Shown in pieces: positions 48,201 through 60,200 of a stretch of 64,000 nucleotides of DNA. The stretch is from Bimastos eiseni (lineage: Eukaryota; Annelida; Clitellata; Crassiclitellata; Lumbricidae). Below the pieces are notes generated by a model, which saw only the letters and a program-made list of their open reading frames with translations, ran no database searches and was not told the DNA's origin. The number at the start of each line of letters is the position of its first letter. The first letter of the stretch is position 1. The position numbers and the translations under genes are program-made. The DNA lies in assembly GCA_959347315.1 (NCBI GenBank), contig OY365806.1, positions 23,574,900 to 23,638,899 of the forward strand, written 5' to 3'.

Positions 48201-51200
48201 TTTTCATATTATCATTAGGGGGTCCCTTTATTTCCAGACAGTGTACTCAATTACACATACACTGAATATAAATATAGACATGCATTTATGATTATATGTT
48301 AACCAAATGTTAAACTATTGCACATTAAAAATTCCATGTAATAATAAATATAACAGCAATTTTCGCAAATCACACACAATAAATTGTGATCACCATCACT
48401 TATTTCATATGAAATTCTGGTCACAATAAAAATGCTTACCTAGCACATTTCTAGGAGAACCCAATCTTTTCAGCGACTCAAAAACTTCATCTTCCCCATC
48501 TTCTTCATCGAAAAGTCCCGTGCCACCAAGAACCAGTCTTTCAGTAATTAGCTGCTGCTGCTTTGTATTCGTTATCCTTTTACGAACCACGGTTCCATCT
48601 GGCAGCTTATCTTCTGTCACCTGGATATCTGTGGTTACATCAGGCTCAGTGCTGTGATGGTCGGAGTACCTTGTGAACTGCTGAACACCAGGCCGAACTT
48701 GTACTAATGCATGAGATGACGAGTCCACAAATGAGGGTTCATCATCCAGCCCCTCCAGAACTACCCTTCGAACAACAGACTGCTTTGTTTTGGTCTTTGT
48801 TACTTTACGCTTCACAATAGTACCATCTGGAAGTGTATCTTCATACTCCATCATTTCTGTATCTACGACCGGATCTTCCTCGATTGTATCCGTAAACACA
48901 GTTATGTTTTTCAATTCTGGATCATATTTCTGAACCGCCAGTTCTCCAGTTGCTAGAGTCTCGGTAGTTGAATCAATGCTGGAACGTCGACTTAAAGACT
49001 CTGACTCATTTGACGATTCATATTCTTCTGTCTCCAAATTTTCTGAGATTTCTCCATCAGGACCAATAGAACGTATCATAACAGTCCGTGTTTTCTCTTG
49101 ATTCATAGTAGTTATTACTTCATATGAGTGCATCGTGTGTTCCTCTGTGTCAAATGTTTCCCTGTCCACAATGCACCACTCACTAGTCATTGATGCATCA
49201 GGATTTTCTTCCTCATGGCCAGAAAAGCCTGCAACAGATGTCTCCATATTGTCAACCTCATGAATGATTTCAATATTTGATGCCATACCAGTGACCTCAG
49301 AGGTCTTTTCTTGTCTTATCTCTTTAGCTGTTGTCACCTCATCATTAGCAAATATTGTTTTCCTTGTTTCCCTGTATTCTTCAGAATAGTCTTCAAAGCT
49401 TTCGTTCTCTGTATTAACTGACCTATCAGCTTCGGATTCGACATCTTTTATTGCAGCAATCTTTCCTTTTAAGTCAGATACACCTTTTTCCACAGTTCCA
49501 TGTACAACAAACTTAGTACTTTTTGTAACCGAATATTCCTCAGAGAATTCTTCGAAACCTGTCTTCTCCTCACCTGACGGCTCCTCACCAAACACTGAAA
49601 GATGAACAGTTTTTCTTGTTGTCTTTCTTTTCTCCCATGTTCCATCTGCTAACGTTATCTCAGAGTCTGTAACAGAAGTTTCAATTCTAACTGTCTCTGC
49701 ATCCAGGTCATCAGTGCCAGGAGCAAATTCCATGATCTCTTCATTGATATCTTTTCCAACCAATTCCTGTCTTTCTGTCTCACTTGAATTCACATCATCT
49801 TTCCAAGTCACCTCCATCACGATTTGCACATGAGCTATGGTAGTTGTTGTTTTCTTCACACGAGTTCCATCTTCCCTTACAGTTTCTTCTTCTGTTGTGT
49901 CTTCAATGTGTCTCACATCACCCTTAATTCGTTCTATTCTCACAACTGGCTCACTTTTGTAACCAAACTCATGTTTCCCTGAAACCAAGGCAACATCAGA
50001 AGTCTCTGCACTCTCAGCTGACAACAGGTCCTCAGCCATTGACATCGTCTTCTCACCTGATGGCTCCACACCAAACACTGAAGGACATACAGTTTTCCTT
50101 GTTGTCTTTCTTTTCTCCCATGTTCCATCTGCTAACGTTATCTCAGAGTCTGTAACAGAAGTTTCGATTCTAATATTCTCTGCATCCAGGTCATCACTGC
50201 CAGGCGCAAATTCGACAATCTCTTCGTTTATATATTTTCCAATCAATTCCTGTCTTTCTGTCTCACTGGCATTTACATCATCTTTCCACGTCACCTCGGT
50301 CACAATTTGCATATGAGCAATCGTCGTTGTTGTTTTCTTCACGCAAGTTCCGTCTTCCCTTACAGTTTCCTCCTGATTTATGTCTTCAATTTTTCTCACT
50401 TCACCCTCAATTCTTTCTGTTCTCACAACTGGCTCATTTCCGTCACCAAAATCATGTTTCTTTGAAGCCAAGGCAACATCAGAAATTGCTGAACTTTCCG
50501 GCACATATACATATTTGTCATCAGATACTGCTACTGTCTTCTTCTCACCTGATGGCTCCACACCAAACACTGAGTGATGAACAGTTTTTCTCGTTGTTTT
50601 TCTTTTCTCCCATGTTCCATCTGCTAATGTTTTCTCAGAGTCTGTAACAGAAGTTTCGATTCTAACATTCTCTGTACCAAGGTCATCAATGCCAGGAGCA
50701 ATTTCCAAGATCTCTTCAATGATATCTTTTCCAACCAACTGCTGTCTTTCTGTCTCAATAGCATTCACTTCATCTTTCCATGTCACCTCGGTAATAATTT
50801 TCACATGAGTTATGGTAGTTATTGTTTTCTTCACACGAGTTCCATCTTCTTTCACAATTTCTTCTTCCTTTGTGTCTTCAATTTTTCTCACTTCATCTTC
50901 AATACGTTCTGTTCTCACAATTGACTCATTTTCGTCACCAAAATCAGGTTTCTTTGAAACCAAGGTGAAATCAGAAATCTCTGCACTTTTAGTTACATAT
51001 GAAAGTTCGTCAGCTGACAACAGCTCATCAGCCATTGATACTGTCTTCTCCTCTACAGATGGTTCCACAACAAACACTGAATGACGAACAGTTTTTCTCG
51101 TTGTCCTTCGTTTCTCCCATGTTCCATCTGCTAACGATTTCTCAGAGTCTATAACAGAAGTTTCAATTCTAACGTTCTCAGAATCCAGGTTGTCAATGCC

Positions 51201-54200
51201 AGGAGCAATTTCCAAGATCTCTTCATTGATATCTTTCCCAACAAATTCCTGCCTTTCTCTCTCATCAGCATTAAAGTCATCGTTCCATGTCACTTCCATC
51301 ACGATTTGCACATGCGCTATGGTTGTTGTTGTTTTCTTCACACGAGTTCCATCTTCCTTCACAGTTTCTTCCTCCTTTGTGTCTTCAATTTTTTTCACTT
51401 CACCTTCAATTCTTTCCGTTCTCACAACTGGCTCATTTTCTTCACCAAAATCAGGTTTATTTGAACCCAATGCAACATCATAAATCTCTGATCTTTCAGG
51501 CACAAATTTAAGTTTATCATTTGACAGGTCATCAGCCATTGATACCGTCTTCTCCTCTACAGACGGCTCCAAAACGAAACCGGAATGACCAACAGTTTTT
51601 CTCGTTGTCTTTCGTTTTTCCCATGTTCCGTCTGCTAATGTTTTCTCAGAGTCTGTAACAGAAGTTTCGATTCCAACATTCTCTGTATCGAGGTCGTCAA
51701 TGCCAGGAGCAATTTCCAAGATCTCTTCATTGATATCTTTTCCAACCAATTCCTGCCTCTCTGTCTCAATAGAATTCACTTCATCTTTCCATGTCACCTC
51801 AGTAACAATCTTCACATGAGTTATGGTCGTTGTTGTTTTCTTCACACGAGTTCCGTCCTCCTTCACAGTTTCTTCCTCATTTGTGTCTTTAATTTTTCTC
51901 ACTTCACCTTCAATTCGTTCTGTTTCAGCATCTTTTTGATCAACAAGTATCTTTGAATCAAAGGTTTCTATGGAAATTTCCACAGTTTCAGCCACTGGAT
52001 CTTGAAATTCAATCACTTCAGAAACCATCTCTCCTTTCCTAATTACTTTTTCCTCTGCTTCTTGAATCTTGTCTGATGTAGGTTCAACATTTGTCAAAGG
52101 GGCTTCAATTCTGACTTCATCAATACTGCCTTCTGTCAAAGTATCTATTTCGAATTCCTCTGTAATTTCTTCACTAGGCCTCAGCACCTTCTCGTACGCT
52201 TCTCGTACCTCTTCTGGAAAATTATCCACAGCTGCTGGCTGTCCAACAATTTGTACCTCCTCCTCAAAATTTCTTCCTGTTGTATCCTCAGAAACAAAAA
52301 CTTCAGACACCACATCACTTGGCCTATGCACCTTTTCTCCAGCTTCCGCAATATCTTGCATGGTTGTTGTCAGTGCCTCAATTCGTACCTCATCCTCTAG
52401 TTTTCTTCCTGCTGGTTCCACATGTTCAACTACTTCAGAAACAACTTCGCTTGGCCTCAGTTCCTTCTCTCCTGATTCTTGTACCTCTTCTGTAGCATCT
52501 TCCACAGTTGTAGTCAGTGCCTCAATTTGCACCTCTTCCTCTGGTTTTCTTCCTGCTGCATCTTCATATTCAACTATTTCAGAAGCAACATCAATTGGCC
52601 TCAATTCCTTCTCTCCTGCTTCTTGTACCTCTTCTACAATATCTTCCACAGTTGTTGTTGGTGCCACGATTCGCACTGCCTCCTCTAGTTTTCTTCCTGC
52701 TGGTTCCTCATGTTCAACTACTTCAGAAACAACTTCGCTTGGCCTCAGCACCTTCTCTCCTGCTTCTTGCACCTCATGTGAAATATCTTCCACAGTTGTA
52801 GTCAGTGCCTCAATTTGCACCTCTTCCTCTGGTTTTCTTCCTGCTGCTTCCTCATATTCAACTATTTCCGAAGCAACATCAATTGGCCTCAATTCCTTCT
52901 CTCCTGCTTCTTGTACCTCTTCTACAATATCTTCCACAGTTGTTGTTGGTGCTGCAATTCGCACTTCCTCCTCTAGTTTTCTTCCTGCTGGTTCCTCATG
53001 TTCAACTACTTCAGAAACAACTTCGCTTGGCCTCAGCACCTTCTCTCCTGCTTCTTGCACCTCATGTGAAATATCTTCCACGGTTGATGTTGGTGCCTCA
53101 ATTCGCACTTCTTCCTCTGGTTTTCTTCCTACTGGTTCCTCATATTCAACAACTTCAGAAACAACTTCGCTTGGCCTCAGTTCCTTCTCTCCTGATTCTT
53201 GTACCTCTTCTGTAGCATCTTCCACAGTTGTAGTCAGTGCCTCAATTTGCACCTCTTCCTCTGGTTTTCTTCCTGCTGCATCTTCATATTCAACTATTTC
53301 AGAAGCAACATCAATTGGCCTCAATTCCTTCTCTCCTGCTTCTTGTACCTCTTCTACAATATCTTCCACAGTTGTTGTTGGTGCCACGATTCGCACTGCC
53401 TCCTCTAGTTTTCTTCCTGCTGGTTCCTCATGTTCAACTACTTCAGAAACAACTTCGCTTGGCCTCAGCACCTTCTCTCCTGCTTCTTGCACCTCATGTG
53501 AAATATCTTCCACAGTTGTAGTCAGTGCCTCAATTTGCACCTCATCCTCTAGTTTTTTTCCGGCTGATTTCTCGTATTCAACTTCTTCAGAAACAACATC
53601 ACTTGGCCTCAGTTCATTTTCTTCTACTTTCTGTACTTGTTCTGCAACACCTTCCACAGTTGTTGTCAATGCATCAATTCGCACCTCATCCTCTAATTGT
53701 TTTCCTGCGTTATCCTCACATTCAATTACTTCAGACACCACATCGCTTGGTCTCAACTTTTTCTCACCAGCGTCTTCAACTAGTTCTAGTTTAGGCTTCT
53801 CTGTTATCTCAACTTCCACAACTTTGCCATCCAGTGAAACCTCAGATTCTAGTTCCTCAGTAATCTCTTTGCTTGGAATCAGCACTCTTTGTGCAGCTTC
53901 TTCTAACTCTTCTTTGCAATATTCCAAAGCTGGCACGTGTGACTTATCTATAAATTCGGCTTCAACATCAACTTGGGATTCTGCTGGCTTCATTGTGACA
54001 ACTTCATCTACAATCAATTCACTTGTTGCTTCATTTCCAACTTCTTCAGTGGATGTTGCCTCAGATATTTCCTCCAACCCAAACTCTTGCACCTCTTGTA
54101 TTGGTGCAGTGGCTTCTGCAGGCATCTGACCTTGAAGCTCATCAATTATTTCTTCGACATCAATTGTAGTGAAAACTTCCACAGGGCTTGACTCCTTTCC

Positions 54201-57200
54201 TCTCACTTCTGTCACTGCCTCAAAATCGGTTTCTTTATCTTTTGCTGCAAATGAATCTTTCAAAAGACGTTCCGCATATGTGGGAATGTAGAGTTCATCA
54301 GACACTTGTGAAACACGTGGCATTTCTACAGGAATGCCATCCGAAAATTTAAATGTAATGCCAGAAACAACTTCTGAGGTGTCCGCTGATCGGTCACTTT
54401 CTGGAAGGAAATCAATTGATTCATCAGCTTCCACATCCTTTTCTTCTCCAGATTCCTCGCTGGCTTCAAGCACTCCAACAGTTACTGTCTCCTGGTCAAT
54501 CACTGCAGAACGTTCTTTAAATTCATCTACCTCTGCAACTACATCTTTTGTTCTAAATACCTCTTCCTCTGCTTCATGCATCTTGTCTGATATACATTCA
54601 ATTAAAGTGAAAGGTGCTTCAACTCTGAGCTCATCAAGCTTGCCTTCTGCCAACATATCTGTTTCCAATCCTTTTGTAATTTTTTCACTTGTACTCAGCA
54701 CCTTCTCCCCTGCCTCTTGTACCGCTTCTGCAATACTTCCCACAGTTGCTGGCTGTGCCTCAATTCGCACCTCCTCATCTAATTTTCTTCCTGTTGTTTC
54801 CTCAGATTCAATTACTTCAGTCACCACATCACTTGGTTTCAGCACCTTCTCTCCTGCATCTTGTACGTCTTCTCCCATACTTTCGACAGTCGTTGGATGC
54901 GCCTCAATTCGCACCTCCTCATCCAATTTTCTTCCTGTTGTTTCCACAGATGCAATTACTTCAGTCACCACATCATTTGGTCTCAGCACCTTCTCTCCAG
55001 CATCTTGTACTGCTTCTGCAATACTTTCAACAGTTGTTGGAGGCGAATCAATTCGCATCTCCTCGTCTAATTTTCTTCCTGTTGTTTCCTCATATTTAAA
55101 TACTTCAGTGACCACATCATTTGGTCTCAGCACCTTCTCTCCTGCGTCTTGTACTGCTTCTGCAATATTTTCGACAGTTGTTGGATGTGCATCAATTCGC
55201 ACCTCTTTATCTAATTTTCTTCCTGTTGTTTCCTCAGATTCAATTACTTCTGATACCACATCAGTTGGTCTCAGCACCTTCTCTCCTGTGTCTTGTACTG
55301 CTTCTGCAAAACTTCCCACAGTTGCTGGCTGTGCCTCAATTCGTACCTCTTCATCTAATTTTTTTCTTGGTGTTTCCTCAGATTCAATTACTTCAGACAC
55401 TACATCATTTGATTGCAGCATTTTCTCACCTGCTTCTTGAACTAGTTCCAATTTAGGTTTCACAGTTATCTCAACTTCTGCCACTCTGCTTACAATTGAA
55501 ACTTCAGATTCAACTTCCTCTGTAATCACCTCATTTAGTCTCAGCTCCCTTTCTCCGGCTTCTTGGACCTCTTCTTTGCTATATTCCAAATTTCGCACTT
55601 GTGGTTCCTTTTTGGTTTCGGCTTTAACACTTTTTTTGGATTCTGGTGGCCTCACTGTGATAAATTCTTTTCCAGACAATTCACTTGATACTTCTGTTAC
55701 AATTTCCTCAGTGGTTACCCCAGGTGTTTCCTCATTCCCAAACTCTTCCACTTCATGTTCTTCTATTCCAGCTCCAGCTGGTATCTGTTTTTCAAGCTCA
55801 TCTGTTCGTTCTTTGACATCAACATCGACCATAGAGACAGCTTCTACAGTGCTTGATCCTGTTCCACTCACTTCTGTCACTAACTCAAAATCGGTTTCTT
55901 CATTTATTGCTGTCGATGTTTCTTTCAAAACACGGTCTACATCTGTGGATGAGTGAAATTCATCATACATTTTTGAAACATGTGGTATTCCAACAGGAAT
56001 GCCATCCGATAATGTAACTGTAATGCCAGAAACAACTTCTGAGGTGTCCACTGATCGGTCACTTTCAGGAAGCCAATCAATTGATTCATCAACTTCATTC
56101 AACGTGTCTCCAGATTTCACAAACAATTCTTGACTAGATTCTTCAGCGCCTTTCGGTACTCCTACAGTTACCGCCTCATGGCCTTTTGGCATCTCTGGTT
56201 CCTTAATTTCATTTACTTCTGAAACCACATCTCTTGTTCTAACTACCTTCTCCTTCAATTCTTGCATCTTGTCTGATGTATGCTCGATATTAGTGACAGG
56301 CACTACAACTCTAACATCATCACTCTTGCCTTCTGCAAAAGTATCTATTTGAAATTCTTCCGTAACATCCTCGCTTGGCCTCAGCACTTTCTCTGCTGCT
56401 TCCTGAAACTCTTCTGTAACACCTTCCACATCTGCTGGTTGTGCTTCAATTCTTACAACCTCCTCTAATTTTCTTACTGTTGTTTCCTCAGATTCAATTA
56501 CTTCAGTCACCACATCAGTTGGTCTCAGCACCCTCTCTCTTGTGTCTTGTACGTCTTCTGCAGTACTATCGACAGTTGTTGGATGTGCCTTAATTCGCAC
56601 CTTGTCATCTAATTCTCTTATTGTTGTCTCCTCAGATTCAATTACTTCAGACACCGCATCGTTTGTTTGTAACATTTTATCATCTGCTTCTGAAACTAGT
56701 TCTAAGTTAGGTTTCACAGTTTTAACATCCTCCACAATCTGGTTTTCCTTTGAACCTTCAGTTTCGAGTTCCTGAGTTATCACTTTGCTTGGAAAAAGCA
56801 CTCTTTGTTCAGATTCTTGTGCCTCTTCTCTTCTATATTCCAAAGTTGGCACTTGCGACTCATATGTAATTTCATCAGTGGTTACTTCAGGTATTTCCTC
56901 TTCTACTTCATCTTCTGTTACTGCAGCTCCAGCTGGCTCCTGTTTTTCAAGCTCATCAATCCTAGCGACAACTTCCACAGTGCTTGGTACCTTTCCGCTG
57001 ACTTCTGTCACTGCATTAAAATCAGTTTCCTCATCCTTTGTGATGAATGTTTCTTTCATAACATGATCAACATCTGTGAATGCGTCAAGTTCATCATCGA
57101 TGTTTGAAGCACGTGGTATTTCTACAAGAATACCATCCAAAAGTTTTACAGAAATGCCAGATACAACTTCTGAGGTGTCCACAGGCCGGTCACTTTCTGG

Positions 57201-60200
57201 AAGAAAACCAATTGAATCATCAAATTCTTCCGACGTCTCTCCAAATTCCACATCCTGCTCTCGCCTAGATTCTTCAACGTCTTTAAGAACTCCAATAGAA
57301 TCCGCCTCATGGCCTTTAGGTGTTGCTAGTTCTTCAAATTGGATTACTTCAGTCACCACATCAGTTGGTCTCAACACCTTCTCTCCTGCATCTTGTACTG
57401 CTCCTGCAAAACTTTCAACAGTTGTTGGATGCGAATCAATTTGCACCTCCTCATCTAATTTTCTTCCTGTTGTTTCGTCACCTTCAATTACATCAGTCGC
57501 CACATCATTTGGTCTCAGCACCTTCTCTCCTGCTTCTTGTACATCTTCTGCAATACTTGCAACAGTTGTTGGATGCGCTTCAATTCGCACCTCTTCATCT
57601 AATTTTCTTCTTCTTGTTTCGTCAGATTCAATTACTTCAGTTACCACCTCAGTTGCTCTTGGCACCGTCTTCTCTCTTGCGTCTTGTTCTGCTTCTGCAT
57701 TACTTTCGACAGTTGTTGGATGTGCCTCAATTCGCACCTCCTCATTTAATTTTCTTCCTGTTGATTCCTCAGATTCAATTACTTCAGTCGCTACATCAGT
57801 TGGTCTTAGCACCCTCTCTCCTGCGTCTTGTACTGCTTCTGCAATACTTTCGACAGTTGCTTGATGTGGTTCAATTCGCACCTCTTCATCTAATTTTCTA
57901 ATTGTTGTTTCTTCATATCCAATTACTTCAGACACCACGCCACTTAATCGCAACATTTTATCACCGGCTTCTTGAACTAGTTCTAATTTAGGTTTCACAG
58001 TTTTATCATCCTCCTCAATCTGGGGTTCTTTTGAACCTTCAGGATAGATTTCCTCAGTTATCACTTTGCTTGGAATCAGCACTCTTTGTCCAGATTCTTT
58101 CACCTCTTCTCTACTACCTTCCAAAGTTGGCTCTTGCGACTCATATGTAATTTCGTCAGTGGTTTCTTGAGGTATTTCTTTTTGCACTTCATGTTCTGCA
58201 ATAGTAGGTGCAACTGGCTCCTGTTTTTCAAGATCATCAGTTCGTTGTTTGACATCAACTGTAGTGAGAACTTCCATAGTGCTTTGCTCCTTTCCACTCA
58301 CTTCTGTCACTGCCTCAAAATTGGTCTCCTCAACCTTTGTGGTGAATGTTTCGTTAAAAATATGATCAACATCTGTGAGTGCATCGAGTTCATCATCGAT
58401 GTTTGAAGCACGCGGAATTTCTACAAGAATACCATCAGAAAGTTTTACAGAAATGCCAGATACAACTTTTGAGATGTCCACAGGCCGGTCACTTTCTGGA
58501 AGAAAACCAATTGAATCATCAAATTCTTCCGACGTCTCTCCAAATTCCACATCCTGCTCTTGCCTAGATTCTTCAACGTCTTTAAGAACTCCAATAGAAT
58601 CCGCCTCATGGCCTTTAGGTGTTGCTAGTTCTTCAAATTGGATTACTTCAGTCACCACAGCACTTGGTCTCAACACCTTCTCTCCTGCATCTTGTACTGC
58701 TCCTGCAAAACTTTCAACAGTTGTTGGATGCGAATCAATTTGCACCTCCTCATCTAATTTTCTTCCTGTTGTTTCGTCACCTTCAATTACATCAGTCGCC
58801 ACATCAGTTGGTCTCAGCACCTTCTCTCCTGCTTCTTGTACATCTTCTGCAATACTTGCAACAGTTGTTGGATGCGCTTCAATTCGCACCTCTTCATCTA
58901 ATTTTCTTCTTCTTGTTTTGTCAGATTCAATTACTTCAGTTACCCCATCAGTTGCTCTTGGCACCGTCTTCTCTCTTGCGTCTTGTTCTGCTTCTGCAAT
59001 ACTTTCGACAGTTGTTGGATGCTCCTCAATTTGCACCTCTTCATCAAATTTTCTTCTTCTTACTTCCTCAGATTCAATTACTTCTGACAACACATCACTT
59101 GGTCGTAACATTTTATCACCTGCTTCTTGAACCAGTTCTAATTTAGGTTTCACAGTTTTATCATCTTCCACAATCTGATAATCGATTGAAAATCCAGGTT
59201 GGATTTCCTCCTCAGTAAACACTTTGCTTGGAATCAGCACTCTTTGTCCAGATTCTCGTGCCTCTTCTCTTCTATGTTCCAATGTTGGCACCTGCGGTTC
59301 ATTTGAAACTTCATCGTTGGTTACTTCAGGTATTTTCTCTTTCCCAAATTCTTCTACTTCATGCTCAAGTACAGCAACTCCAGATGGCTCCTGTTTTTCA
59401 AGCTCATCAGTTTGTACTTTGTCATCAACTGTAGTGACAGCCTCCACAGTGCTTGTTTCACTCGCTTCTGTCACTGCCCCAAAATCGGTTTCATTATCCT
59501 TTTCTGTCGATTTTTCTTTCAAAACATGTTCTACATCTGTTGGTGCGTAGAGTTCGTCAGACACTGGTGAAACACGTGGATTTACAGGAATGCCATCCGA
59601 AAATTTCACTGAAACCCCAGATACAACTTCTGAGATGTCCACTGATCGGTCACTTTCTGGAAGCAGATCAATCGAATCACCAAACTCTTCCGACGTCTCT
59701 CCAGATTCCACATCGTGCCCCTGATCAGATTCTTCAACGTCTTTAAGTACTCCAAAAGAATCTGCCTCACGGCCTTCAGGTGTTGCTAGTTCCTCAAATA
59801 GGATTACTTCTGATACCACCTCTCTTGTTCTAACTAGCTCTCCTTCTGCTTCGTGCATCATGTCTGATGTAGGTTCAATATTGGTGAAAGGTGCTAAAAC
59901 TCTGTTCTGGTCATTCTTACTTTCTGCAAAAGTATCTATCTCAAATTCTCGTGCAGTATCGTCACTTGGCTTTAGCACCTTCTCTCCAGCCTCTTGAACC
60001 TCATCTGCAATACTTTCCACAGCTGCTATTTGTGCTTCAATTCTTACATCCTCATCTAATTTTCTTCCTGTTGTTTGGTCAGATTCAATTACTTCAGTCA
60101 CCACATCAGTTGGTCTCAGGACCATCTCCTCTGCGTCTTGTACTGCTTCTGCAATACTTTCGACAGTTGTTGAATGTGCCTCAATTCGCACCTCTTCATC

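Noticed and set aside
52069..54129. 686-residue open frame on the + strand opposite the giant exon (also 54334-55440, 57076-57864 and others)
   Set aside because: It is the antisense of the 144-bp coding array. The period-3 repeat simply lacks stops in the complement, the products are Ser/Thr-rich shadows repeating every 48 residues, and no independent start, splice or family signal exists.
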